A stretch of DNA of 44,959 nt from Nostoc sp. B(2019) (GTDB taxonomy: Bacteria; Cyanobacteriota; Cyanobacteriia; Cyanobacteriales; Nostocaceae). The stretch lies in NCBI RefSeq assembly GCF_010091925.1, contig NZ_WVID01000041.1:1-44959 (forward strand), read 5' to 3'. The notes under the pieces are model-generated. The model saw only the letters and a list, made by a program, of their open reading frames with translations, had not been told where the DNA came from and made no database searches. Both the position numbers and the translations under genes were made by a program. This document shows positions 1 through 7,680 of this stretch, piece after piece (positions within the stretch are counted from its first letter, which is position 1; the number at the start of each line of letters is the position of its first letter).

Positions 1-77
1 TGCCAAGCTTACTGCTTTAGGACGTATTCATCCCGTTTCCACTTGCGTTGAACCCTCGTAAATTGGCAGAGGTATTG
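1..77 (+). mobile_element. right end of an IS4-superfamily-like insertion sequence
   Basis: These 77 bases are identical to 32410-32486, the right end of the deleted IS copy described at 31784-32486. The two copies diverge from base 79 (base 78 is c in both), so the IS edge lies at base 77. The rest of this copy lies left of the window. On the plus strand it encodes the last residues of that element's transposase (ending ...STCVEPS). It is inserted in the IS701-type gene that follows, making a nested insertion. Confidence 0.85.
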
Positions 78-835
78 CTCTAATATATCGAATTTCTTGA
101 TTACCATTCGAGAAAACACGGTTGAATTTTCGCCATTTGTTATACCTGACACTTTGCCCTTTGGGTAGCCAAACTCCGTGGTTACTGCGTATAGCTACCA
201 CAAAACTAAGTTGTAATTGATTCAAGACACTAATGAAATTCCCATCACTTTCTCCATACAGGCTATCTGCCAAAACCAATTCAAACTTAAACCCCATTCC
301 TTGAAGTTCTCGGATTAATTCTGCTGCAATTTCTGGCTTAGTTTTATATTTATCTCCTGGCTGTAATCTTTCCCTTGGTTTATAGATTTGAAATGTTAAC
401 GGGAAGGTCATATCTTCAATTACGCCATAAGCTGTTACTGCTACTATGCCATTCTCAATTTTGCCTAAGTTACCAATATACTGCCTTTTCACATAGTCTG
501 TAGTACGACCCTGTTTTGGGTCTCCAGTCTCATCAATTATTAAAATAAGTGATTGCTCATTTAATACTCGTAGTATTAGTTCTAACCTTTGCTTCTTTAA
601 TAATTCTACTGACCACGGCGATTCTGTTAAAAAATGATGTAATGATTGCTGATTCTCTAACCCTACTACTTTAGCTATTTCTGGTAAAGATTTCCTTTTT
701 ATCTCCGATATCATTCCTAAATGTAAATCTCGGAAATTTTCAAAACTCCTAACTTCTGGAAATATGTTTCGGTAGATTGCACAATATTCATCTACAAATT
801 TGATGCGCTTGTTTGGGGCTTCTTGGCTGTGTCAT
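78..835 (-). pseudogene. IS701-type transposase, frameshifted and cut by another IS
   Basis: A DDE transposase of the IS701 type, recognised from the first catalytic block IIDETGDPKQG, then a conserved TTDYVKRQYIGNLG block and the second catalytic region LVLADSLYGE. The natural start is the ATG at 833-835, preceded by a strong AGGAGG, giving MTQPRS. About eight codons later the reading frame changes by one base in a GCCCC run, and the conserved N-terminal part (KFVDEYCAIYRNIFPEV, then RSFENFRDLHLG) continues in the frame of the main body. At base 77/78 the protein is cut after ...EIRYIR, where related transposases continue with a further catalytic domain, by the right end of a second IS. The uninterrupted piece visible as an open frame is 28-714, but its last ~17 residues come from the other IS. 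It has a 5' frameshift and no C-terminus, so it is almost certainly inactive. Confidence 0.85.
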
Positions 836-1356
836 CGTCCCCTCCTGGCTTTCAGTGCTCTTTTCTAATTTTACTCTCCCCGGAGTGACAAAAGAAAGAT
901 ATGCTTCAAACGGTCAAGAAATAGTTCAAAAACGCCAAAAACACTTTTAGCTCAAAATAAATAATTAGCGATCGCACTCATAGCACACATCTTTAACGGT
1001 CAAGAATGGCGATCGCCCTGTGTGCAATTTTTTGAGCTAGATTACTTGCTGTAGCTAAATTTCAGGTTTTTTAAACTCGAATTGTAGGTTTGAAGTATAT
1101 CTTGACCACCTACGGCGTGAACTATATCCTGTCCTTTTTGTCCAAGTTTTGAGTAAAACCACAGTACTAGCCACCGCCTGCCAGCAGGAACGCTTTTGAT
1201 ATCAGTTTCGATAGCAATGCTGACATGATTGATGCGCTGCTTAAATGCGCTTAAATAAAATTGGCTGCTAGCAATTTCAATTTTGATATCGAATTTGATA
1301 TCTAGTAGTCATAAATAAGACTCTATTTATTTGCAAATACTGAAGTAAAATCAAAA
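836..1356. other. non-coding spacer with HIP1 sites and short repeats
   Basis: I see no gene here. It contains two GCGATCGC-type octamers (near 968 and 1010), a repeated AACGGTCAAGAA (909-920 and 995-1006), and one isolated GATATC at 1198-1203 upstream of the paired boxes described next. It presumably holds the promoter of the small secreted peptide. Confidence 0.5.
1285..1302. promoter_or_regulatory. paired GATATC boxes upstream of the secreted peptide
   Basis: GATATC at 1285-1290 and again at 1297-1302, in the context TTGATATCGAATTTGATATC. The two boxes are 12 bp apart start to start, close to one helical turn, and lie 54 bp before the ATG of the 48-residue ORF. The same pair with the same 12-bp phase recurs at 1525-1542. 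An operator role is inference. Confidence 0.5.
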
Positions 1357-1503
1357 ATGAAAGCATTAAAAGTAACCGTGGTAATACTGGTATTAGCTGC
1401 AACGGTACACGCACCTATAGCCCAGGCGCAAAATTTACCCGTACTTGTGGCCCAGTCCGACGACACACCGACTAACGTAAAGGAATATTTCAAGCCATTG
1501 TAA
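1357..1503 (+). CDS. small secreted peptide (48 aa)
   Basis: An unrecognised 48-residue ORF starting at ATG 1357. It has a textbook Sec signal peptide: MKALK as the basic n-region, then VTVVILVLAATVHAPIA as the hydrophobic core, then AQA-QN as a likely signal peptidase I site at about residues 24/25. The remaining ~24-residue tail (NLPVLVAQSDDTPTNVKEYF) is acidic and polar with no cysteine. No strong Shine-Dalgarno sequence is visible. It ends 42 bp before the ribbon-helix-helix-like gene on the same strand, and each of the two is preceded by a 12-bp-phased GATATC pair, so they are probably co-regulated. The function is unknown. The signal-peptide architecture argues that this strand codes, rather than the antisense frame over the same bases. 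Confidence 0.55.
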   Translation: MKALKVTVVILVLAATVHAPIAQAQNLPVLVAQSDDTPTNVKEYFKPL

Positions 1504-1524
1504 ACCACTCGCCTCTAAAATATT

Positions 1525-1542
1525 GATATCGCCCCTGATATC
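1525..1542. promoter_or_regulatory. paired GATATC boxes overlapping the start region of the RHH-like gene
   Basis: GATATC at 1525-1530 and 1537-1542, again 12 bp apart (TTGATATCGCCCCTGATATC). The second box ends three bases before the ATG at 1546, where a ribosome binding site would normally lie. Occupation by a protein could therefore block expression of the gene directly. Autoregulation by the encoded protein is inference. Confidence 0.5.
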
Positions 1543-1545
1543 GCC

Positions 1546-2097
1546 ATGCAGCCGCCAGAAGACAAGACCAAGCAGCCCAAGAGTGAAATGATTCGTGTTC
1601 CTACACCCTTGAAGTCAGCGGTAAAAGAATTATCCAGATTACACCGAGCCGGACACACTCGCGCTATTCTTCAGGGATTGCAGTCGTTGATTAATGAGAT
1701 TGATAACGTTGAAGATATTAATGGTATTAATACTCAACACCAAGAACCGCATCCGCAAAACCATGATGTTAAACAATTAGAGCAGCAAGTCTCGACTTTG
1801 AGCGATCGCGTACAAAAACTGGAGACGGCGTATAACCAGTTGGCGACTTATATCAATAACATGGGTTCAAGACGACAATCATATCAGCAAGCCTCACCAG
1901 TAAGGGCCAGGCGACAACTAACGCATACTGAAGAAGACTTAGCTTCTAGGTTGAACGTAGATATCGAAACCTTGAAGAAGGCACGAAGTAATGCCAGAAG
2001 TGAAGGTGAATTTATTAGCTGGAGCAAATCAAAAGACCCCAGTGGATTGGGTTGGGAGTATAACGATAAAGAGCAGCGGTATTATGTAGCACAGTGA
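1546..2097 (+). CDS. ribbon-helix-helix-like DNA-binding protein with coiled coil (183 aa)
   Basis: Residues ~14-50 (MIRVPTPLKSAVKELSRLHR, then AGHTRAILQGLQSLI) look like a short beta strand followed by two helices, as in CopG/Arc ribbon-helix-helix repressors. I know this IRVP-type N-terminus from unnamed proteins frequent in Nostoc-type cyanobacteria. Residues ~75-105 form a heptad-like coiled coil (VKQLEQQVSTLSDRVQKLE). The C-terminal part (~125-183) contains a second helical segment (EEDLASRLNVDIETLKKARS) and a GLGWEYNDKEQRYYV end, possibly a second DNA- or partner-binding domain. There is no Shine-Dalgarno sequence; a GATATC box ends three bases before the ATG and a further GATATC lies within the gene at 1960-1965. 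A self-repressing regulator that also controls the preceding secreted peptide is plausible but inferred. Confidence 0.75.
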   Translation: MQPPEDKTKQPKSEMIRVPTPLKSAVKELSRLHRAGHTRAILQGLQSLINEIDNVEDINGINTQHQEPHPQNHDVKQLEQQVSTLSDRVQKLETAYNQLATYINNMGSRRQSYQQASPVRARRQLTHTEEDLASRLNVDIETLKKARSNARSEGEFISWSKSKDPSGLGWEYNDKEQRYYVAQ

Positions 2098-2148
2098 AGA
2101 TGCTTTCAAAGAGAGAAAATCAACAATACTCGGCGTTTTCCGAGATGG

Positions 2149-2448
2149 TTAGCGCCCATTGCCCCCTTGCTGGAGAAGATACTCCCAAATGCGGCGAATC
2201 TCAGCTTGGAAGGTTTGGCGATCGCGCTCGACTTGCTCTCTATCAGCTTGGGTAAGTTCGATGTTATGCAAAGTGATCTCTCGAAGATAGTTAACATCCT
2301 CGGTTAAATCATCAACTTTAGTAGTCAGTTGGTCAACTCGTGCAGTCACTTGAGCGATCGCTTGCGTATTATTTTCCTGTTGTTGGGCGACTCTCACTAA
2401 TATAGATTCGATTTGGTCAAGCCTGCTGGGACTGCCGTTATTTTCCAA
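2149..2448 (-). CDS. small coiled-coil protein (99 aa)
   Basis: A 99-residue protein of a type common as an unnamed product in filamentous cyanobacteria. It starts MENNGSPSRLDQIESILVRV and is almost wholly helical, with heptad-patterned segments around residues 10-85 (ITQ/VDQLTTKVDDLTEDVNYL and QADREQVERDRQTFQAEIRR) that predict a parallel coiled coil. There is no membrane segment or signal. It is convergent with the RHH-like gene, 51 bp away. Tail-fibre-like and chromosome-binding roles cannot be told apart from the sequence, so no function is proposed. Confidence 0.7.
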   Translation of the reverse strand: MENNGSPSRLDQIESILVRVAQQQENNTQAIAQVTARVDQLTTKVDDLTEDVNYLREITLHNIELTQADREQVERDRQTFQAEIRRIWEYLLQQGGNGR

Positions 2449-2548
2449 TTGTCTTGCTCCTTCCAGTTGCGAGGGTTTAGCCCTTTCTACTTAGAGTACT
2501 GTCATAACTAATTGAGTTCTATTTAAAATTAACGTGAGTTCGACAGAA

Positions 2549-3505
2549 CTAAAAAATAGCAGGAGGTAGTGCAGGCAAATCTTTTGGGTAAATATCAATC
2601 GACGGTTTTTTGGGCAAATAAGTATAAGCAGTTAAACCAGCTATCAAATTAACCAAAAAGTTAAATGGACTACGGTGGCGAGAGTGTTCGATTTGACAGA
2701 TGTTTTTTAGATGGTCATTGACGGACTCAATCACGGCTCGTTTACGTAACAGAATCTTATCAATCAGTTTTACCAAACGATTTTTCATTTTCTTTTTAGA
2801 TTTTGTCACTAACTGCAAACCTCGCTCGTATAACTCTTCAAATAATTTTTGACCAGATTATCCTCTGTCACCAAATAGTTGAGCCAGTGCGTTGGGCGGC
2901 TCTGCCGACTTGAAGCAACTGGCGTTACCAATTAAGTCTTTAGTCATATCTGGGACTGGTTTTCGGTCATCAACATTTGCTGGAGTTAGTGAAAATGCGA
3001 GTAATTCTCCGCAATCGTTAATAATCAAATGCAGTTTAAACCCAAAGTGCCAGCCCACAGAATTCTTGCCCCATTTCACTAATCCTTTAAACACCTTGTG
3101 AGAATGTGCCCTACAGTTATGACAAACATTAATTGGGGTGGAATCAATAAAGCTAATCCCAGTAATTTCTCCTGTGCGTGTATGTAAAAAGCAGCATAAT
3201 AACATTAAGCACCAGGGCATCAGTTCCACAAACCGAGTGTAGCTGACTAAATTGGGAAATGCTTTATGCCATCCTGAAAGCAGATGCATAGTATAAAATT
3301 CCTTGAAAGTCTTATATCCACTGCCATGAAATGCGATGACTATTGTCATCACTTCTGATAAATGCATTCGGGAACTGCTACGCCGTTCTCCTTTTGTCGA
3401 TGGCAATTGTGGTACTTGCCTCCAGAGATTTTCCCATTGCTGACAGAAATCATCTACGTCGCAGAAAATTTGTGTAATGTCCAGGCGAGATACAATTGTA
3501 GACAT
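2549..3505 (-). pseudogene. IS982-family transposase with in-frame stop codon
   Basis: A DDE transposase of the IS982 family: N-terminal MSTIVSRLDITQIFCDVDDF, first catalytic Asp in ISFIDSTPINVCHN, second in the LTPANVDDRKPVPDM/LFGDRG region, and C-terminal Glu region [20 protein letters not shown]. The start is the ATG at 3503-3505; the open frame runs further upstream only because the adjoining repeat happens to be open. After LFGDRG a TAA at 2858-2860 interrupts the protein; the next 13 codons ([13 protein letters not shown]) and the remaining domain follow in the same frame, so one nonsense change separates two otherwise intact parts. A ~45-bp small dispersed repeat is also inserted in frame just before LFGDRG. 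The copy is probably inactive unless read through. Confidence 0.88.
2881..2926 (-). repeat. small dispersed repeat inserted in frame in the transposase
   Basis: About 45 bp with partly self-complementary ends (GCCAGT...ACTGGC) that adds roughly 15 residues including FKSAEPPNALAQ between LIGN and LFGDRG, where relatives have a single residue. The sequence type (TGCGTTGGGCGGC...) is one I know as a small dispersed repeat of Nostoc genomes. It keeps the reading frame, so the insertion alone would not have killed the transposase. Confidence 0.7.
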
Positions 3506-3506
3506 A

Positions 3507-3553
3507 GCGGAAAGTCTGAGCGGAGGCTTCCTCCGATCAGAACTTTCCAAGAC
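3507..3553. repeat. hairpin small dispersed repeat, family B, next to a start codon
   Basis: A 47-bp unit GCGGAAAGTCTGAGCGGAGG CTTCCTCCGATCAGAACTTTCCAAGAC whose centre GGAGGCTTCCTCC is a short hairpin. It lies one base upstream of the transposase ATG (3503-3505), replacing the expected leader. Related units occur at 35544-35593 and three times inside putA (37231-37381). Confidence 0.75.
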
Positions 3554-3630
3554 AGCCGAGACCCTCATTTTTGTTAGATATTCTTAGTCTCGGCATTTTT
3601 TTGTGACTTTTTTGCTGATTCTCAATCAAT

Positions 3631-3664
3631 CGTAGCGTAGGCGTAGCCCGCCGCAGGCATCGCA
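3631..3664. repeat. small dispersed repeat
   Basis: A GC-rich unit CGTAGCGTAGGCGTAGCCCG followed by CCGCAGGCATCGC, of a type widespread in Nostoc spacers. It lies between the transposase leader and the right end of the IS982-type element. It is the third unrelated small repeat inside this one IS. Confidence 0.55.
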
Positions 3665-3810
3665 CTTGGGCTGCCCAGTTAAGTAAATTCCTATCTAGCA
3701 AGCTTTTTGGGCTTTTCTATCCGTCGAACTCACGTTAAAATTATTGCAAAAAAAAGCAAAGACTTGGGTGTAGGGAGCGCGATGGCACTGCATGAAGTGC
3801 AATCGCCTAT

Positions 3811-4116
3811 TCATGAACCAAATCCTAGTGTGTTTTTTTTCGTTTCGCCCGACAAGTGCTTTTTCAACGTATAAGGACAATCAGGAGCTTTTAGTCCACT
3901 GGCATAGGGCAATTTGTAGGATGCCCAAAGTTGCCACCGTAAGACATCAATCCCTATCGCTGCACCACTGTATTGCACTCGACAATCTTTGTCTGGGTTT
4001 TGTATAACATTTTTGGTGATAGTGTTCACCATCTCTGTCTTCAGTGCATTGGTTATTCCCATCGGAAGTAGGATACATCCCGCTTCTACACAATATTCTT
4101 CAATAATGTAGTACAT
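3811..4116 (-). CDS. hypothetical protein (101 aa)
   Basis: Not recognised. Starts at ATG 4114-4116 with AGGAAA about ten bases upstream and lies 21 bp behind the next leftward ORF, so the two are probably one transcript. The protein begins MYYIIEEYCVEAGCILLPMG and is a mixed-composition, probably soluble product with three cysteines and a basic C-terminus (TLKKHLSGETKKNT). Its 3' third overlaps low-complexity DNA (a run of nine T at 3832-3840) and a 15-mer (3917-3931) shared with the repeat-rich spacer near 21.0 kb, so the present C-terminus may derive from a repeat. Confidence 0.4.
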   Translation of the reverse strand: MYYIIEEYCVEAGCILLPMGITNALKTEMVNTITKNVIQNPDKDCRVQYSGAAIGIDVLRWQLWASYKLPYASGLKAPDCPYTLKKHLSGETKKNTLGFGS

Positions 4117-4137
4117 ATTTTATATTTCCTGACTGTA

Positions 4138-4431
4138 TTATGATTTAAATATTTCCTCAGTTGATTCAACAAAATCAGATAGATACCCTTTAATCGATTT
4201 AATGTCTTGATTTAATTGTGCTTTTGTCTGTTTTATCTGAAATAAAGCACTATACAAGTAATCGTTAATTGATTGAGCATCGGTTCCTTCTACTAGTTCT
4301 TCCTTTAAATCTTGCAAACACTCAATCGAATGATCAAGGCGACTTATCTGCTCACCAAAAGTATCTAAATACCACTTTAATTGAGCTAATGCTGCATGAA
4401 TATGAACTATTTTTTCCTCATCTAAATACAT
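4138..4431 (-). CDS. small helical hypothetical protein (97 aa)
   Basis: Not recognised. I chose ATG 4429-4431 with AAGGGAA some 12 bases upstream, rather than the TTG two codons before it. The product is highly charged and helical, with heptad-like patterns (AALAQLKWYLDTFGEQISRL, then a second helix around QIKQTKAQLNQDIKSIKGYL), and lacks cysteine, signal or membrane segment. It is followed 21 bp later by the 101-aa ORF. Together they could be a small two-gene cassette on accessory DNA; nothing in either identifies toxin, antitoxin or defence motifs. Confidence 0.55.
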   Translation of the reverse strand: MYLDEEKIVHIHAALAQLKWYLDTFGEQISRLDHSIECLQDLKEELVEGTDAQSINDYLYSALFQIKQTKAQLNQDIKSIKGYLSDFVESTEEIFKS

Positions 4432-4484
4432 AGTCAAAATTCCCTTTTTGTCACAGTTTGTATTAAAAAAGCAACGAGTAAGCG

Positions 4485-6740
4485 CTAAATCGCAACTGAT
4501 GAACGCCCAGCCTGAACTAATCTCTGCTGTAACCTTGTGTAACGCTCCTGATCATCAGTAGAACGCACTGCCAGAGATATCGCTTTTTTGGAGCCAATCA
4601 CGATCGCCAACTTTTTAGCACGAGTCAACCCAGTGTAAAATAAGTTGCGCGACAGCATCATGTAGTGTTGAAGATACAACGGTAGTATCACTACCGGATA
4701 CTCCGCGCCCTGTGCTTTATGCACAGAAATAGAAAATGCTAAAGTAATCTCATTCAAGTCTGCGTAATCGTAAACGACAGTACGCTCGCCATACTGCACC
4801 ACGACTTCTTGCTCGACGGGATCAATGCTCTGGATAATCCCCAAGTCACCATTGAAGACTTCGCGGTTGTAGTCGTTAGTCAGTTGAATGATCCTATCGC
4901 CTTCTCGCAGCAAATTCCCGCCTCTGGTAATTTCCACCTTGTCAGGGCTGGGTGGATTAATCAACTGCTGCAATACGGTGTTTAGATTACGTGTACCAAC
5001 TAACCCTCGTGTCATAGGACAAAGTACCTGCACATCAGTAGCCGGGTTAAAACCAAGCCGAGGAATCAGGTCAGTAATCAACTCGCAGATTGCTTGTACC
5101 CCATGTTCTGGCTGATGTCCGCCGCCGTGCCAAAGACAATCAGACACGGGATTATCGGAGATTGGCTCAATTGTGGGGTACTGCCCTTGATTAATTTGGT
5201 GCGCGGCGGTGATAATTGCACTCTGCTGGGCTTGGCGAAAAACCTGGGTTAACCGCACCACTGGTACTCTACCGGAATTAATCAAGTCAGCGAGTATCTG
5301 TCCTGGGCCCACGGATGGCAGCTGGTCGATATCACCCACCAACAACAATTGAGCGCCTTCTGCTACAGCTTTTACCAAGGAATATGCAAGGAATAAATCC
5401 AACATACTCGCTTCATCAACGATAATTGCAGCGTGGGGGAAAGGATTTTCGCTACCGCATTTAAAGCCCATTGTCTTAGGGTCAAATTCCAGCAAGCGGT
5501 GAATAGTCTTAGCCTCAAGCTGGGTCATCTCGCCCAAGCGTTGAGCAGCGCGTCCGGTGGGAGCAGCTAGGGCGATAGATTTACCCATTGCTTGCCACAA
5601 GCTAATGATCGTGTGGGTGGTGAAAGTTTTGCCGCAACCAGGGCCACCAGTGAGTATCATCACCCTTGAATACGCAGCCATCTCTACAGCTTCCCGTTGC
5701 TGTGGTGAAAGTTGGATTTTGCGAGTCTTGGTGAAGCGCTCAATCCAATCACGTACACGCGGCATATCTTGTGCAACTGGTTGGCTCAACAAGTTGTGTA
5801 TCAGTTGTGCTAAGTTCTGTTCGGTGTGAAAGTAAGTCGGTTCATAGCACAACAGCGTTTGGTCTTCACTCTTCTCTCGGATTAAGTCATCCTTGAGTGC
5901 CATGTCTTTTATGATGTCAGCAATCGCATTTTCTTTCGGTTCGTGCGATTCTGTAGTCAGTAGTTTGATGACATTCTTTAGAAGTTCCGGTTGTGGCAAA
6001 TAGCAATGACCATCAGCAGCAGCTTCACCCAAAACATGAATTAAACCAGCACGATACCTAAACTCACTATTTGGGGCAACTCCTAGATTAAAGGCAATCT
6101 TATCAGCAGTGAGAAACCCAATGCCGTAGATGTCGGTGGCCAACTGGTAGGGATTGCTAGTAACTGTGGCGATCGCTTCATCTTTGTACTGCTTGTAAAT
6201 CTTTACCGCGTATGTGGTAGAAACACCATGCCCTTGCAAAAATACCATCACCTCCTTGATGGCCTTTTGGGTTTGCCAAGCAGTTTGAATTAATTTGATC
6301 CGCTTTTTGGCTATACCTTGAACTTCAATGAGTCGCTCAATTTGGTTTTCAATAATCTCCAGAGTTTCTAAACCAAAGTGAGCAACAATCCGCCTTGCTG
6401 TGACTTGCCCCACGCCTTTAATTAAACCACTGCCCAGATATTTCTCAATTCCTGTGATAGTGGCAGGTTTGGTTTCTCGGTAGTTGACGACTTGAAACTG
6501 TGGGCCAAACTGTGGATGATCACGCCAAAAACCAGTTAGTTGCAGTGTTTGACCGGGTTGAATATTAGCGAAACTGCCGACGATTGTGGTTAGCTCTGTT
6601 GCACGCGAGCGCACCAGACGCGCTACAGTGTAACCCGATTCAACAGAGTAGAAGGTCAGGCGTTCAACTACACCCGTAATTGTTTCGTGTGGGACAGAGG
6701 TATTTGATTGCTGAGGGGAAAGATTTGAGAGGGTGGACAT
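4485..6740 (-). CDS. recD2: RecD2-type ATP-dependent 5'-3' DNA helicase
   Basis: A RecD/TraA-family superfamily 1B helicase of 751 residues, the usual size for RecD2. In order: an N-terminal OB-like domain (~20-75); tandem helix-hairpin-helix segments (GSGLIKGVGQVTARRIVAHF and VQGIAKKRI, ~85-125); then the motor with Walker A GGPGCGKT (~364-371), APTGRAAQRL (motif Ia), Walker B IVDEASM (~438-444), GDIDQLPSVGPGQIL (motif III), LTQVFRQ (motif IV), SVHKAQGAEYPVV (motif V, ~670-682) and LTRAKK (motif VI). RecD2 proteins act without RecBC in repair and replication-fork maintenance. I start it at MSTLSNLS; the open frame extends 23 codons further but those residues do not look like the family. It is the largest intact gene of the accessory region and stands alone. 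Confidence 0.92.
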   Translation of the reverse strand: MSTLSNLSPQQSNTSVPHETITGVVERLTFYSVESGYTVARLVRSRATELTTIVGSFANIQPGQTLQLTGFWRDHPQFGPQFQVVNYRETKPATITGIEKYLGSGLIKGVGQVTARRIVAHFGLETLEIIENQIERLIEVQGIAKKRIKLIQTAWQTQKAIKEVMVFLQGHGVSTTYAVKIYKQYKDEAIATVTSNPYQLATDIYGIGFLTADKIAFNLGVAPNSEFRYRAGLIHVLGEAAADGHCYLPQPELLKNVIKLLTTESHEPKENAIADIIKDMALKDDLIREKSEDQTLLCYEPTYFHTEQNLAQLIHNLLSQPVAQDMPRVRDWIERFTKTRKIQLSPQQREAVEMAAYSRVMILTGGPGCGKTFTTHTIISLWQAMGKSIALAAPTGRAAQRLGEMTQLEAKTIHRLLEFDPKTMGFKCGSENPFPHAAIIVDEASMLDLFLAYSLVKAVAEGAQLLLVGDIDQLPSVGPGQILADLINSGRVPVVRLTQVFRQAQQSAIITAAHQINQGQYPTIEPISDNPVSDCLWHGGGHQPEHGVQAICELITDLIPRLGFNPATDVQVLCPMTRGLVGTRNLNTVLQQLINPPSPDKVEITRGGNLLREGDRIIQLTNDYNREVFNGDLGIIQSIDPVEQEVVVQYGERTVVYDYADLNEITLAFSISVHKAQGAEYPVVILPLYLQHYMMLSRNLFYTGLTRAKKLAIVIGSKKAISLAVRSTDDQERYTRLQQRLVQAGRSSVAI

Positions 6741-6937
6741 TACTTTTTGAGAACGCCGCACATATAAGAGCGGCTTCATTATAGTACAAAAATACCAACT
6801 ACCGAGCAAGAGGATTAGTTACCCTCGTCACTGCGATAGGTTATAAGAGAATACGGTTGAGTTAAGCATCTTTTCTCTCCCCCTGCCTCAAGAGCATCCC
6901 CTGCTCACTGTTAGAGCATTGCTCCGGTTTAATAGCA

Positions 6938-7621
6938 TCAGTTAGGCAGTGGTGCATTAACATCAGGGTAAAGAGTGCGATATTGTGACCATTGCTGTCG
7001 ATAAAACTCTACTCCAGCCTGAGTGATAACCAATTTATTTAAGTGCTTGCCATCTTTCCAATAGCCAATTTCCTTTACTAAGCCGTTGTCTGTTCCGTAA
7101 TAATCTCGCAGTCTCAACCAAGTCCATTGCCAACTAAACCCGGCATAATCCCCAAAGGTTAATCCACTCTCTAGCCCTAATTCACCAGCTTGATAAGCTG
7201 TACAAAGTGCTGACCAGTGCAAGAGTTTTAATTATCCTTTGGGTGACTTTTTGGCTGCTGATTCACCCCTGCCTGCACGAGCTACAGCACGTCCATTTGT
7301 GGTAAGCTTGATGGAGATTAGTTCGCCATTATAATAATTACACTGAATTAAATCACGTCATTCCAAAACTTGGAGAGTTGAACCTAATCCTTGGTCAACT
7401 ACACCAGCAAAGAATAGCAACTTGTGCAATAAAGATTCATGGCTTGTGGGTTCAAAATAATATTGCAGATTACGCCATACAGATGCTTTCTCTGTGATTG
7501 AACTACCACGCCAACTTTCTTTTTGCGCTGCCTCCACCGACTGGTCAGCGCGGTAAATGGTGGTGAGAGTGGCTTGCTGGCGTTGGTTGAGTTTTTCCCA
7601 CAGATGAAGGTGTTTACTCAT
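6938..7621 (-). pseudogene. plasmid-type hypothetical gene with two nonsense codons
   Basis: One continuous reading frame of 228 codons from ATG at 7619-7621 (MSKHLHLWEKLNQRQQATL) to the stop at 6938, interrupted in the same frame by a TGA after ...GSTLQVLE (about 7356) and a TAA after ...ESAAKKSPKG (about 7230). The middle piece, beginning RDLIQCNYYNGELISI and running on through KLTTNGRAVARAGRGESAA, is too short to stand alone, and the last piece begins LHWSALCTAYQAGELGLESG. The whole resembles a conserved small protein of cyanobacterial plasmids with a winged-helix-like middle; its function is unknown to me. TGA from CGA and TAA from CAA are single-base changes. The simplest reading is a gene in early decay downstream of the zinc-ribbon gene. 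Confidence 0.7.
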
Positions 7622-7680
7622 TTAAACGCATTGTAGTACTCGGTCAAAATCTACAGTTACACGGGGTAAATAGACAACAA

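Larger units (their letters stand above)
2531..3736 (-). mobile_element. IS982-type insertion sequence with exact ends and 6-bp target duplication
   Basis: A 1206-bp element. Its ends are inverted repeats: AACGTGAGTTCGAC starts at 2531, and its complement GTCGAACTCACGTT ends at 3736. Directly outside lie identical AAAATT hexamers (2525-2530 and 3737-3742), the target-site duplication. It carries one leftward transposase gene broken by a stop codon, plus three unrelated small dispersed repeats (2881-2926, 3507-3553, 3631-3664). Upstream of the transposase, GCCGAGAC (3555-3562) and GTCTCGGC (3587-3594) followed by a T run form a terminator-like hairpin that would shield the element from outside transcription. 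Confidence 0.9.

Noticed and set aside
1323-1508. 61-codon frame on the minus strand
   Set aside because: It is the antisense shadow of the 48-aa ORF, which has a real signal peptide on the plus strand.
3811-4437. Toxin-antitoxin pair from the two small coupled ORFs
   Set aside because: Gene layout fits, but neither protein shows a toxin or antitoxin motif, so no such call is made.
4485-6740. Conjugative relaxase TraA
   Set aside because: RecD2 and TraA share helicase motifs, but the protein has the RecD2 N-terminal helix-hairpin-helix layout and length and no relaxase domain.
6938-7621. Selenocysteine or programmed readthrough at the TGA
   Set aside because: A TAA follows in the same frame and no selenoprotein motif or stem-loop is visible; decay is simpler.
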